A stretch of 41,964 nt of DNA from Chitinophagaceae bacterium (lineage in GTDB: Bacteria > Bacteroidota > Bacteroidia > Chitinophagales > Chitinophagaceae): positions 1 through 41,964 of the forward strand of contig JADKKA010000004.1 in NCBI GenBank assembly GCA_016720745.1, read 5' to 3'. Positions within the stretch are counted from its first letter, which is position 1. Every line of letters begins with the position of its first letter. The notes beneath the pieces were generated by a model, which was not told where the DNA came from, made no database searches, and was given only the letters and a program-made list of their open reading frames with translations. Both the position numbers and the translations under genes were made by a program. Shown here one piece after another: positions 1 through 8,208 of the stretch.

Positions 1-378
1 ATCAGGGTGACTTTATCAGCACCTATGGACTTAAATAAAGCATAGGTTCGGCTTTAATATCTTTCCCTTCCACTTTTACATCATGTTCAAAAACTGATGG
101 TTGTGGCTTCATGCTTTCCCAGCCCACCAAGGAGAGAGTATTGCCATTGGTTATAAAATTAGTAATGCTGAAACCATAGGTAACCAGCTTTCCTTCCCAT
201 ATACTTTGCCTTCTCTTTTTGTTTACATCCGGACAGCCATATTTAATAGTAAGTGATGTGATACCCACTTCTTCTGAAACATAGCCTGAGATTACCACCA
301 CTAGAAAGTACATCCATTTGTGCGTTGAGAGGCTGTAAAGATGATTTGAACAGCGAAAAATAATTGCAGTTTTCTCAT
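1..378 (-). CDS. Unrecognised secreted protein, frameshifted and cut by the window edge
   Basis: I do not recognise this family. A start at 378 gives a signal-peptide-like N-terminus (MRKLQLFFAVQIIFTASQ). That frame closes after about 25 codons, and a second frame carries on from about 313 with a hydrophobic stretch and roughly 80 polar residues. A further shift near position 20 opens a frame that runs off the left edge (GADKVTL). The simplest reading is one exported protein broken by two single-base errors. The C-terminus lies outside the window. It has the same orientation as the two genes on its right, but about 120 bp separate it from the next. Confidence 0.4.
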
Positions 379-500
379 GTTGGTTGTTTGTTATGAAGTT
401 GATAATCCGTACCCCTAAAGCTTGGCGGAAGTTTCAGGGCCGATTAAAGGTACAGAAATTTACCGGTGAGTAGATGCCGTTTATCACGGGAATTGCTCAT

Positions 501-841
501 TTAAAAGGCATTCCAGTACCGGAAAATGAAACAAAAAGTATAGCTATGGATATTATTGCCACATAGAGATGATAATAGATCCCGAAATAAAAGATCAAAT
601 ATGATCACTGCCAGTCCGCAGACTATGCTGAGCCAGACAGCCCATGTTTGAAATAAAACCAGAGTCAACCAATCCCGCAATATTCAATAAAGAAAGTAAC
701 CGGAAGAGATGAAACGCCTGTTCACTAAGTCTTGGGAACTTCGAAAGAAATTCCTGTTTCTCAGTAAACATTTTAAATAAGGCAAAGCCATTGCCAATCA
801 GCATCAACAAAGATGAATATGGCAAATGCAGTATGTTTCAT
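501..841 (-). CDS. Small membrane protein, frameshifted
   Basis: Reconstructed from three frames. It starts with MKHTAFAIFIF at 841, passes near 805 into LLMLIGNGFALFKMFTEKQEF, and near 645 into VLFQTWAVWLSIVCG followed by IIFDLLFR, ending at 501. The product is about 113 residues with three or four hydrophobic segments. It resembles short uncharacterised Bacteroidota membrane proteins that have a KFPRLSEQ-type linker between helices. The start overlaps the end of the preceding gene, which suggests translational coupling. No function can be assigned. The frameshifts look like sequence errors because hydrophobic helices continue smoothly across each shift. Confidence 0.45.
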
Positions 842-1348
842 TTTTCTTCTGTATTCCAGATCATATTCAACCACCCATGTTGTACCGCCATCATCACTGC
901 GTTCGCCATACTGTCTTACTTTATCTGCCGACAGTTTGGTAAATGTAAGTCTTCGCATAAACTGTTCTCCCTTTGGTCCGAATACTTTATCGGCATAGTA
1001 AATGATTTTACCATCCGCCCCCTCCCCCCGCAAAAATTCGGTGGTATTACCGGTATTATCTGTCCAGGTCTGCTGCCATTGACGGGTCGCAGCATTGTAA
1101 GAATTAAAGCTTTTGCCGGTATAGATCAATCCCTGCTGTGCATTGGCGCTGGTCCATTCTTCGAGGATCACACAACTATCCAGTATCACACTGATTTTAC
1201 TGTCGCCGGCCTTTGCTCCTTTCGGGCCATATGCTTCCCATTCGCCGATCCAGAAATCAAACTGACGAAAAGCGGGTTTGGAACAGGGCAGCTGGGCCTG
1301 AAGCGCTAATGAAAAGAGGAGGATGGGAATAAGGCATATTTTTCTCAT
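773..1348 (-). CDS. Secreted protein with FDFWIGEW motif (DUF1579-like)
   Basis: The open frame is 191 residues. It opens with a clear Sec signal peptide (MRKICLIPILLFSLALQAQ). The mature part begins with a Cys and the FDFWIGEWEAYGPKG motif found in a group of small secreted beta-barrel-like proteins annotated as DUF1579-like or hypothetical in Bacteroidota. The likely natural end is near GGTTWVVEYDLEYRRK, at about 838. The last 20 or so residues (from MKHTAFAIF) match the start of the next gene, so the stop was probably an AAAAATGA overlap lost to a homopolymer error. Ligand and function are unknown. Confidence 0.6.
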   Translation of the reverse strand: MRKICLIPILLFSLALQAQLPCSKPAFRQFDFWIGEWEAYGPKGAKAGDSKISVILDSCVILEEWTSANAQQGLIYTGKSFNSYNAATRQWQQTWTDNTGNTTEFLRGEGADGKIIYYADKVFGPKGEQFMRRLTFTKLSADKVRQYGERSDDGGTTWVVEYDLEYRRKMKHTAFAIFIFVDADWQWLCLI

Positions 1349-1432
1349 GGCTGTGGTTTATCAATAGACAAAGCCGGGCGCTTGTTTAGTAGTCCGTCTG
1401 TCACAGGCTATTACCTTTTAACCAAATAAAAT

Positions 1433-1465
1433 AAAAAAACCGCCCTGCTTTTCAGCAAAACGGTT
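1433..1465 (-). terminator. Weak intrinsic terminator candidate
   Basis: On the minus strand AACCG and CGGTT bracket an inner CTG/CAG pairing and are followed by a T-rich run (plus-strand A-run 1433-1439). It lies 24 bp past the stop of the gene at 1489-1902. The stem is short and asymmetric, so confidence is limited. Confidence 0.4.
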
Positions 1466-1488
1466 GAGTTTCTTAGGTCAAAACCTTA

Positions 1489-1902
1489 TTAGTTACCACC
1501 ACCGGGAGGAGGTCCGCCGCCACCGCCAGGCCTTGGGCCGCGCATGGAAGGAGCAATCTTTTCTTTCCAGATCTCATACTGGTCTTTATTCAGTACAGCT
1601 TTCAGGATTTCTGCCTGGGCATCAGAGAATTTTTTCATTTCAGCCTGAAAGGTTTCCCGATCTGGCATTCCGCCCGCCATTATTTCCTCTCTTTTGGCAT
1701 CCTGGGCTTTATATAAAGCTGTCAGAGCTGTGTCCACTTTGGCCAGGGTGGCTGCATCCAGTTTAAAGGCACTATCCAGTTTCTGGTGGATAGATGCCGC
1801 CCTTTCTTCAGCCGTCCGGCGTGGAAAACCCCCGCCACCCTGGGCAGAAGCCGCCATGGCCAGGCCAAAAAAGGCGGTCAGGACAAATAATACTTTCTTC
1901 AT
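1489..1902 (-). CDS. Small periplasmic helical protein with Gly/Pro-rich tail (Spy/LTXXQ-like)
   Basis: I chose the start at 1902 (MKKVLFVLTAFFGLAMAASAQ), which gives a standard signal peptide cut after SAQ. The longer open frame upstream has no signal and looks non-coding. The mature protein is about 115 residues: a short GGGGFPRR stretch, then a helical region with charged repeats (RTAEERAASIHQKLDSAF, TALYKAQDAKREEIMAGG, MKKFSDAQAEILKAVLNKDQYEIWKEK). The tail is almost purely Gly and Pro. The helical part resembles Spy/CpxP-like or DUF4890-type periplasmic proteins with the pattern LNKDQYE.W. A role in envelope stress is only a family-level guess. Confidence 0.65.
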   Translation of the reverse strand: MKKVLFVLTAFFGLAMAASAQGGGGFPRRTAEERAASIHQKLDSAFKLDAATLAKVDTALTALYKAQDAKREEIMAGGMPDRETFQAEMKKFSDAQAEILKAVLNKDQYEIWKEKIAPSMRGPRPGGGGGPPPGGGN

Positions 1903-2049
1903 GAAATATTGATTGTGAATTAAAATTGTGTTTCCGTCAAATAGGACGCTGAAAATAGCAAAACCGTTCCGAAAAGGGGCTCTATAATTTTCAAATCTAC
2001 CTTTTGCAGGAATCAAGTATCTTGCATCCCCTTAATAATCACAAAACTT

Positions 2050-2512
2050 ATGGAATACAGCAAGCTCGTTGCCGTGACCGGATTACCCGGTTTATTTGAA
2101 CTGATCAGCAGTAAAACAGATGGCGCCATCGTTCGCTCCCTGGAAGATAAGACTACCCGTTTCGTTTCCAGCCGGGTACAATTTCTCCCACCTGAAAGCA
2201 TCAAATCTATACCGTTCAGGATAATGTGAACCTGGTGGAAGTACCTAAAGGCCATGGATAGCGCAGGGGTTAAACTGCCCGATGAAAAAGATGCGGCCGC
2301 CATCAAAAAAATATTTTGAAAAGTTACCCCGATATGGATTTTGAAAGAGTGTATGCCAGTGATATGAAGAAAATGGTGAAATGGCTGAGCCAGCTCAAAA
2401 AGAATAAAGTGGAATTAAAACTCAGCGAAATTCCTGGAAGAGGAAGAAGCTGAAGAAGTAGCAGCTCCGGAAGAAACCCTGCTGTGGAAGAAGCCCCCAA
2501 AAAAAGATGCCA
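2050..2512 (+). pseudogene. DUF5606 protein, several frameshifts, fused at its end to the next gene
   Basis: Starts MEYSKLVAVTGLPGLFELISSKTDG with VRSLEDKTTRFVSSRV, the N-terminal signature of DUF5606, a conserved Bacteroidota family of unknown function. The continuation is found piecewise in other frames: VNLVEV, DSAGVKLPDEKDAAAIK, DMDFERVYASDMKKMVKWLSQLKKNK, then an acidic Ala/Glu tail. At least four single-base shifts occur between about 2185 and 2495. Around 2512 the tail runs straight into M3 peptidase sequence, with no stop codon or spacer. It is either truly broken or, more likely, a badly read stretch with a small deletion. I list it as a pseudogene because no single frame encodes it here. 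Confidence 0.7.
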
Positions 2513-4076
2513 GTGAACTGGAAGCGGTTATCAGTGAAGATGTTTGCTGGCGGCAGATCCGGATGACCTGTGATACGGAAAACAAAACGCTGGAAGAGGC
2601 TTTTACTTTTTTCATGATGGAGATTCAGCCGAAGATCCAGCCTTATTCCGACCAGCTGAACCGCAAACTGGTGGATCATCCTTTGAGCAGTCAGCTGGAC
2701 AGGAGAAATATTTTACCTACCTGCGGAATGTGCGCAAGAATATCGATCTCTTTCGTGAAAACAATATTCCCCTGCAGGCAGAACTGAATGTGATGCAGCA
2801 ACAGTTTGGTGTGATCTCGGGAAAGATGACGGTCACAGTCAAAGGACAGGAATATACTTTGCAACAGGCTGCCAAATGCCTGGAAGACCCGGATCGCAGT
2901 CTGCGGGAAGAAGTCTATCACCAGATTAATCAACGGAGATTACAGGATAAAGAAGAACTGAATACCCTGTTCAGCGATTTGCTGCAAAAACGTCACCAGG
3001 TAGCATTGAATACGGGTTTTAGTAATTACCGTGATTTTCGTTTTACCGAACTGGGCAGGTTTGATTACAGCAAAGAAGATTGTTACCAGTTTCATGAAGC
3101 AGTAAAACTGCATGTGATGCCGCTGGTGAACCAGTTATATGAACTCAAAAAGAAAAAACTGGGGTTAGATACCCTTCGGCCCTGGGATGTGGAAGCAGAA
3201 CCTGCCGGAATCAATCCGCTCCGCCCATTTTCCAATAGCGAAGAGCTGACCCAAAAAACCATTGATTGTTTTAATCAGTTAAAACCATTTTTCGGGGATT
3301 GTCTCCGGAAGATGAAGGAAATGGGACATCTGGATCTGGAAAGTCGAAAGGGCAAGGCGCCGGGAGGATATAATTGTCCGCTTGCGGAAAGCGGTGCGCC
3401 ATTTATTTTCATGAATGCGGCCGGTACCTTGGACGATGTTACCACGATGGTGCATGAGGGCGGCCATGCGATTCATTCTTTCCTCGCTCATGAATTGGAA
3501 TTGACCGGTTTCAAAGAATACCCTACTGAGATTGCGGAAGTGGCCAGTATGTCCATGGAATTATTCAGCATGGATCACTGGACTGTTTTTTTCAATACAA
3601 CTGAAGAACTAAAAAGAGCCAAGGAACAACAGCTGGAAAGAGTCATCACGATTTTCCCCTGGATTGCCACAATTGATAAATTCCAGCACTGGGTATATGA
3701 AAATCCTTCGCATAGTCTGGAAGAAAGAGCGTCGGCCTGGGTGAGTATACTGAATGAGTTTACTTCGCCGGTGATTGATATCAGCGGACTGGATACCTAC
3801 CGGCAATATGGCTGGCAAAGACAGCTGCATCTTTTTGAAGTACCGTTTTATTATATCGAATGCAGGATTGCGCAACTGGGTGCCATTGGTTTATGGAAGC
3901 AGTATAAACTGGATCCGGAAATGGCGTTGCAACATTATATTTCGGCACTGGAATTGGGCGGTACACGCACCCTGCCCGAACTTTTTAAGGCGGCCGGGCT
4001 CTCTTTCGACTTTTCACCTGCCGCTATCCGTGAGTTGATGCAATTTGTTAAAGAAGAACTGGATGCTCTTAACTAA
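2513..4076 (+). CDS. M3 family oligoendopeptidase, N-terminus missing and one frameshift
   Basis: A zinc metallopeptidase related to oligoendopeptidase F, expected to act on short peptides in the cytoplasm. The intact frame from 2730 has the HEGGH zinc motif at its residues 242-246 and a downstream glutamate in TEIAEVASMSMEL, the likely third ligand. The RKGKAPGGYNCPLAESGAPFIFMNAAG segment ahead of the zinc site is typical of this subfamily. Upstream coding continues in another frame (2513-2707, SELEAVISEDVCWRQIRMTCDTEN), joined by a one-base deletion near 2707 that would restore LDKEKYFTYLRNVRKN. From memory, relatives have about 45-50 more N-terminal residues. Those residues and the intergenic spacer are absent, because the DUF5606 tail abuts directly. 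Confidence 0.85.
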
Positions 4077-4199
4077 AATACCACAAAAGTGGTATGCCCT
4101 AAATTTGGAAGATGTACCTCTAAGCACCTATTTTTGGATTCGAATTTAAAATGCTTCATTGCATTTTCACATAGCTACTAATCAGAGCCTTAACCAAAA

Positions 4200-4231
4200 A
4201 GTCCCGTTGTTTCTGGCGGGGCTTTATTTTT
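4200..4231 (+). terminator. Intrinsic terminator between convergent genes
   Basis: AGTCCCG (4200-4206) pairs with CGGGGCT (4217-4223) around a 10-nt loop and is followed by TTATTTTTG. It serves the peptidase gene ending at 4076. Confidence 0.7.
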
Positions 4232-4431
4232 GTCCCCGCCTAGCCTTGGCGAAGGCGGTAGGGGCAAGGTCCAGATAAAGAAATTTTCACCGCAGAGGCG
4301 CAGAGAACGCAGCGTTTACGCAGAGGGGAGGTTTAAGGCATGCCTGCCTGCATCCCTACAGGGCAAGGCGTATTTCAGGGCATGCCTCCCGGTTAAGCCA
4401 TTTTCAATTTTGAATTTTCACCTTTCAATTC
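4232..4431. repeat. Gene-free stretch with dispersed hairpin repeats
   Basis: This convergent gap (4077-4431 overall) holds no gene. At 4234-4264 lies an imperfect GC-rich hairpin (CCCC, GCCTT, AAGGC, GGGG). At 4286-4327 is copy 1 of the TTCACCGCAGAG repeat family seen four more times in the window. At about 4338-4395 are two GGCATGCCT boxes. Together they look like a nest of short palindromic repeats. Confidence 0.6.
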
Positions 4432-4866
4432 TCACCTGCAATCCTTACACACCCCCTCCACCACCACTTCCACATGACTGGCCTGGTAGCCCTTGGGCAT
4501 TTTGATTTCGGGGGTTACAACATCATCCAGGCAATAAGTACGCTGGCAGTTATTGCAGATAAAATGAATATGATGATCATGGTGATGACCAGAGGAGCAC
4601 TGGTCCTTGCAAAGCGCATAGCGGATGGCATTATCTGCCGTGGGGATGCTATGAATGATTCCTTTTTCCAGAAAAGTTTGCAGGGTGCGGTAGATGGTAA
4701 CTCTGTCAAATTTTTCACCGGCCCTTTTTTCAATGTCACCATGGGCCAGTGCTCCCTTCTCTTCCAGGAATAACTGCAAAATTCGTTTACGGCTCTCCGT
4801 TACACTCAGGTTATGTTTTTTGAGTGTGGCGGCAATGGCCAGGGTTATATTTTGTGCCAGTTGCAT
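4432..4866 (-). CDS. Fur-family metalloregulator
   Basis: A 144-residue ferric-uptake-regulator family repressor, close to the usual length. The N-terminal winged helix reads TLKKHNLSVTESRKRILQLF and DRVTIYRTLQTFLEKGII. It is followed by the metal-binding dimerisation domain with a His-rich HHHDHHIHF motif, CNNC and a terminal CKDC, so both structural-zinc Cys pairs are present. The metal sensed cannot be told from sequence; the strong His/Cys content and the MerC/SCO1 neighbours would fit Zur or a Fur-like sensor. The ATG overlaps the stop of the SCO1 gene (TAATG at 4864-4868), so the two are translationally coupled. A perfect palindrome in the divergent promoter region is its most likely operator. 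Confidence 0.9.
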   Translation of the reverse strand: MQLAQNITLAIAATLKKHNLSVTESRKRILQLFLEEKGALAHGDIEKRAGEKFDRVTIYRTLQTFLEKGIIHSIPTADNAIRYALCKDQCSSGHHHDHHIHFICNNCQRTYCLDDVVTPEIKMPKGYQASHVEVVVEGVCKDCR

Positions 4867-5509
4867 TATTGTTCTTTTTCTCTTTTGATGATTTGTTCCG
4901 GATCCTCTTCAAGCAATTTGCGCGCTTTCTTAATCAGCTGCTTTACTTCACTTTCTTTTAATCCGTCATACACATACCGTACATCACCGGCCTTATCCAC
5001 AGGGCCCAGAACTGTGTGTGCAGGAAATCATCATCAATATTCTTCATGTTATTGGCCGGGTCATCAATGGTATAACTGCCCCGGGCCATATTATACAGAC
5101 TGTCCTTACGTCCGGTGAGGAATATCCATTTTCTGGTATCCACTTTCATGGAATCAGCATACCATTTTATTCTGGGAACAGTATCATTCTCCGGATCGCA
5201 GGTATGGGAAAGAATCAGAAAATCTTTTTCATCTTTCAGGGCATCGTAGACCAGCCGCATATTATTATTCATCTTCGGACAAATGCCCTTGCAGTTGGTA
5301 AAAAAGTATTCTGCCACATATACTTTACCGGCAACATTTTTTTCAGTCACCTGTTGCCCATCCTGATTGGTAAAGAAAAAAGCTTTGACTGTACTCACCG
5401 GCGCCACTTTCTTTTTATCAAAGCCGGGGATCAGCTTTGTCAGGGCGAAATAGAATACCAGCACCAGCACCGAAAAAAAACCCACCAGAATCCATCCCTT
5501 TTTTGACAT
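4866..5509 (-). CDS. SCO1/SenC family copper chaperone, one frameshift near the 3' end
   Basis: A thioredoxin-fold protein of the SCO family, which delivers copper to cytochrome oxidase CuA or acts as a thiol reductant. I start it at 5509 (MSKKGWILVGFFSVLVLVFYF), giving one N-terminal membrane anchor and a periplasmic domain. Cu ligands are visible: CKGIC (C73 and C77 from this start) and H164 in DDFLHTQF. The frame closes early at 4958. A missing G near 4995 would restore ALVDKAGDVRYVYDGL and carry it to a natural stop at 4866, overlapping the Fur start. The restored length of about 215 residues fits the family. A TAacTTTG promoter lies at 5527-5534. Confidence 0.85.
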
Positions 5510-5526
5510 ACCGCTTGATTTGAAGG

Positions 5527-5534
5527 CAAAGTTA
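5527..5534 (-). promoter_or_regulatory. Bacteroidota -7 promoter element for sco1-fur
   Basis: On the minus strand this reads TAACTTTG, matching TAnnTTTG, 18 bp before the chosen SCO1 start. The plausible -33 TTG lies inside the palindrome at 5557-5569. Confidence 0.5.
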
Positions 5535-5556
5535 ACAAAGGAAGACCTTTCATTTT

Positions 5557-5569
5557 GCAACATTGTTGC
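5557..5569. promoter_or_regulatory. Perfect 13-bp palindrome, candidate Fur-family operator
   Basis: GCAACA-T-TGTTGC lies midway between the divergent -7 elements of sco1-fur (5527-5534) and merC (5577-5584), overlapping both -33 regions. Binding there would block both promoters. The Fur-family protein encoded at 4432-4866 is the obvious candidate. That link is inference from position and symmetry. Confidence 0.5.
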
Positions 5570-5576
5570 TTTTTCG

Positions 5577-5584
5577 TATCTTTG
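5577..5584 (+). promoter_or_regulatory. Bacteroidota -7 promoter element for merC
   Basis: TATCTTTG matches TAnnTTTG and lies 8 bp before the ATG at 5593, so the mRNA would be nearly leaderless. The -33 TTG falls in the palindrome at 5557-5569. Confidence 0.55.
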
Positions 5585-5592
5585 CAGGCTGC

Positions 5593-5985
5593 ATGAAACT
5601 TAAAATCAATTGGGATGCATTGGGTATCGGGGCTTCATTGGCCTGTGCCATTCATTGCGCGCTCCTGCCTTTGTTTCTGAGTAGTCTGCCCCTGTTTGGG
5701 ATGAATATTATTGACAACCCCGGTTTTGAAGTGGGAATGATCGCTCTGGCATTTGTAGTGGGGTCCTATTCTTTTTATCACGGGTTTAAAAAACACCACC
5801 ATAGTCTTCGGCCCTTCCTGATTTTTTCACTGGGCTTTACCCTGCTGGTACTGAAACAGGTTTTTCATGAATACCAGTTGTGGCTGCTGATACCTGGCGT
5901 AATCCTGATCATTACGGCACACCTGATCAATTACCGTTCCTGCCGGGTACATAATCATGCCCATAGTGATGACTGCAACCATTAA
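5593..5985 (+). CDS. MerC-domain membrane protein
   Basis: About 130 residues with four hydrophobic segments. The N-terminal helix contains the MerC-type metal motif CAIHCALLP (C-x3-C). A second His cluster (KKHHHS) lies between helices, and the C-terminus is a CRVHNHAHSDDCNH tail suited to binding metal. MerC proteins carry mercury or other soft metals across the inner membrane; in Bacteroidota most are not in mer operons. Start at 5593 (MKLKINWDALGIG) chosen because the longer frame begins upstream of the -7 element. Divergent from sco1-fur with a shared operator-like palindrome, so metal-responsive control is likely. Confidence 0.8.
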   Translation: MKLKINWDALGIGASLACAIHCALLPLFLSSLPLFGMNIIDNPGFEVGMIALAFVVGSYSFYHGFKKHHHSLRPFLIFSLGFTLLVLKQVFHEYQLWLLIPGVILIITAHLINYRSCRVHNHAHSDDCNH

Positions 5986-6027
5986 CGGGTTCCCTTCTTT
6001 TAGTTAACTTACCTCAAAATAAAAATC

Positions 6028-6450
6028 ATGAAGCTCCTGCTCAGCCTATTCTTATTATGCAGCAGTTACCTGCTGGCAGCACAGTCTAAAGATGAAAAAG
6101 CCATCCTTCAAATGCTGGAGACCCAGAATCAGGCCTGGAACCGGGGTGATGTCAGTGGTTTCATGAAAGGTTACTGGGAAAATGATTCCCTGATGTTTAT
6201 TGGCAAGAGCGGCGTGACCTATGGTTATCAGAACACGCTGGAGAATTATAAAAAAGGTTATCCGGATACCGCGGCTATGGGGAAACTAACGACCAAACAG
6301 ATCAAAATGATCCGGGTGTCCAAACAATACTATTTTATCGTAGGTAAGTGGTACCTCAAAAGAAGCATCGGGGATATCAGCGGACATTATAATCTGCTGG
6401 TAAGGAAAATAAACGGACAATGGGTGATCGTAGCCGATCACAGCAGTTAA
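6028..6450 (+). CDS. Secreted SnoaL-like / DUF4440 protein
   Basis: 140 residues with a Sec signal peptide (MKLLLSLFLLCSSYLLAAQ). The rest follows the NTF2/SnoaL-like cone fold pattern: an N-terminal helix ILQMLETQNQAWNRGDVSGFMKGYW, then SLMFIGKSGVTYGYQ, and a beta-rich C-terminus ending NGQWVIVADHSS. Such proteins are found as enzymes or binding domains; the substrate here is unknown. The stop overlaps by four bases the stop of the convergent gene at 6447-6857. Confidence 0.8.
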   Translation: MKLLLSLFLLCSSYLLAAQSKDEKAILQMLETQNQAWNRGDVSGFMKGYWENDSLMFIGKSGVTYGYQNTLENYKKGYPDTAAMGKLTTKQIKMIRVSKQYYFIVGKWYLKRSIGDISGHYNLLVRKINGQWVIVADHSS

Positions 6451-6857
6451 GCAGATAAAGTGAATGTTTGTTGCAGCTTTCGGCCGAATACCCGGTAGCC
6501 AAGACCCAGGCCCGCTATCGAAAAAAGGATATCATAATAATCAAAGGTCCTGCCGAATACAGGTATCAGTTGAAGGTATTCATTGATCAGCAGGAGTAAA
6601 AAACCCAGCAGACAGAACTGTTTGAGTTCCACCTGATTCCGGATACGAAAAAAACGGGACAGGTACCACTCTCTTCCGCCAAAGAACCAGCAGGCGCCAA
6701 ATGGCAAAAGAAAAGATCCCAGGAAATTGGGGGCGATACCCAGGAAAAAGCTAATCGGATCGGGGAATACCAGATTGGGTCGCAGCCCGTACTTGATCGT
6801 CCAGATCAGGAATGTGCCGGCAATCATGATTCGTTTGCTAAATATCCGAAGCTCCAT
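6447..6857 (-). CDS. Uncharacterised four-helix membrane protein
   Basis: 136 residues, about four predicted membrane segments (IMIAGTFLIWTIKYG, FFLGIAPNFLGSFLLPFGACWFF, FCLLGFLLLLINEYLQLI, YDILFSIAGLGLGYRVFG). The layout, with a polar EYLQLIPVFGRTFDYYDILFSIAG segment before the last helix, resembles VanZ-like membrane proteins, where a conserved acidic segment precedes the final helix. I do not claim that family. No neighbour suggests a role. Confidence 0.6.
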   Translation of the reverse strand: MELRIFSKRIMIAGTFLIWTIKYGLRPNLVFPDPISFFLGIAPNFLGSFLLPFGACWFFGGREWYLSRFFRIRNQVELKQFCLLGFLLLLINEYLQLIPVFGRTFDYYDILFSIAGLGLGYRVFGRKLQQTFTLSA

Positions 6858-6912
6858 ACCGTTTCAAGGTAAATGAATTTGCGGGGAACTCCCTACCCGG
6901 TGCCGGGTATTT

Positions 6913-7140
6913 TCATTTTTTAAATTCACCCCGCCAGGTCAGGTAGAGGAAGCGGATCAGCAGGAAAAATGCAATCCCCATGCCGGCATAAAACAGGATA
7001 CCTGTCCAGCCGGATTCATAAGCCAGTCCCTTGTACATGCCCAGCCCCACGAATGTCATCAGCCATAATAAACCATAGCTGATCGAGCTCATGATTTTTT
7101 TCAGGTACCTGGTCACTTCGGGGTCCCATCCTCTTTCCAT
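6913..7140 (-). CDS. Small two-helix membrane protein
   Basis: 75 residues: an amphipathic N-terminus (MERGWDPEVTRYLKKIMSSISYG), two membrane helices (LLWLMTFVGLGMY; ILFYAGMGIAFFLLIRFLYL) and a short basic tail. It resembles small uncharacterised inner-membrane proteins common next to conserved genes in Bacteroidota. It lies 55 bp upstream of the gene at 6447-6857, in the same orientation, so the two may be cotranscribed. Confidence 0.55.
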   Translation of the reverse strand: MERGWDPEVTRYLKKIMSSISYGLLWLMTFVGLGMYKGLAYESGWTGILFYAGMGIAFFLLIRFLYLTWRGEFKK

Positions 7141-7218
7141 ACAATTGTTTCTGCTGTTAAGTTACGGTATTAGCTGTTAGATGAAATCCCAGGGATAAGC
7201 TATGTGCTTCGAAAGACC

Positions 7219-7237
7219 CCCAACAGTAATTGTTGGG
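7219..7237. repeat. Short perfect inverted repeat
   Basis: CCCAACA (7219-7225) and TGTTGGG (7231-7237) around a 5-nt loop, in the gap between the GH25 gene and the small membrane gene. There is no T-run, so it is not a canonical terminator. Confidence 0.5.
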
Positions 7238-7346
7238 AGTGACATACTACATAGATTGGGGCAAGACTCAATATAGTTTAAGCTCGCTTCTTTTTCATTC
7301 TACATCTATACAAAAAAGATAATAAACAGACGCCAGTCCTCTTTGT

Positions 7347-8158
7347 TCAGCGCATCAGGAGTAATTTGAAATCCAGAGAGTCACCACTGAAGACATTGAA
7401 GTCAACCGGACCATTGATCCCATTCACTCTTCCTCTGTCGCTGTGCTGCCAGAAAATCCAGCCCCGGTTGATCCGGGGTTGTACGGGCTGATAGTAGTGG
7501 GCCACCATAAAGGATAATTGTCGAACTCGGATCCCAGGTGCCGGTTATAAAAATCAACGTAAGTGTAAATAATCGGCTTTACATTATAATAGGTCTCGGC
7601 CGTTTCCAGCCATCTTTTGACTTCTTTTCTTAACTGGTCGCTGGTGGCACCGTTCAATTGCTCCACATCCAGTACCGGTGGCAAGTCGCCTGGCTCCAGT
7701 TCTACCCGGTCAATAAAATGTTCGGCCTGCATCTTCCCATCCTTGGAACCGATAAAAAAATGATAGGCACCCCGGTATACACCAGCATCCTTTGCCTTTT
7801 TCCAGTTTCTTTTAAACTTGGGGTCATCATTGGCAATACCTTCCGTGGCTTTCATAAAAGCGAACCCAAGCTGGATATTCTTCACCTTCATGGCTTTTAC
7901 TTCCTCCCAGGCAATGCTATGCTGATATTTGGAGACATCAATCCCGTGAATGGAATAACTCTCGGGCATACTGATCCCGAATTCGGGGTAGCGAACAAAG
8001 CTGGGCCGGCGCCGGGTGAGAGTTTTATACAATAAAGAGACGCCAATAGCCAGGGCGGTAGCCAGAAAGGTGAATACGGCAATTTTAGTGATGAGCTTTT
8101 TTTGGCGGCGGGAGAGCATAAATGTTGGCGGTGGAATACTGTTTCGTATTCCTGACAA
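7347..8158 (-). CDS. Glycoside hydrolase family 25 lysozyme, one frameshift
   Basis: A muramidase of family GH25 with an N-terminal membrane anchor (KLITKIAVFTFLATALAIGVSLLY). Family landmarks are present: GIDVSKYQ with the first catalytic-pocket Asp, FAFMKATEG, YRGAYHFF, and PPVLDVEQL holding the D-x-E catalytic pair. The frame closes at 7424 in a run that no longer fits the family. A one-base insertion near 7495 would restore LWVAHYYQPVQP, WIFWQHSDRGRVNG and VDFNVFSGD, ending at 7347; FWQHSDRG and VDFNVF are typical GH25 C-terminal strands. Start may be 8158 or 8119 (MLSRRQKK). Likely acts on peptidoglycan in the periplasm. Confidence 0.85.
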
Positions 8159-8208
8159 ATTTAGAAGGGTTACTGATAGTAAATTGTTAATTCAGTAATG
8201 GAACAGCT

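Noticed and set aside
791..1309. Plus-strand open frame of 172 codons
   Set aside because: It is antisense to a gene with a clear signal peptide and family motif, and its product looks like non-coding translation.
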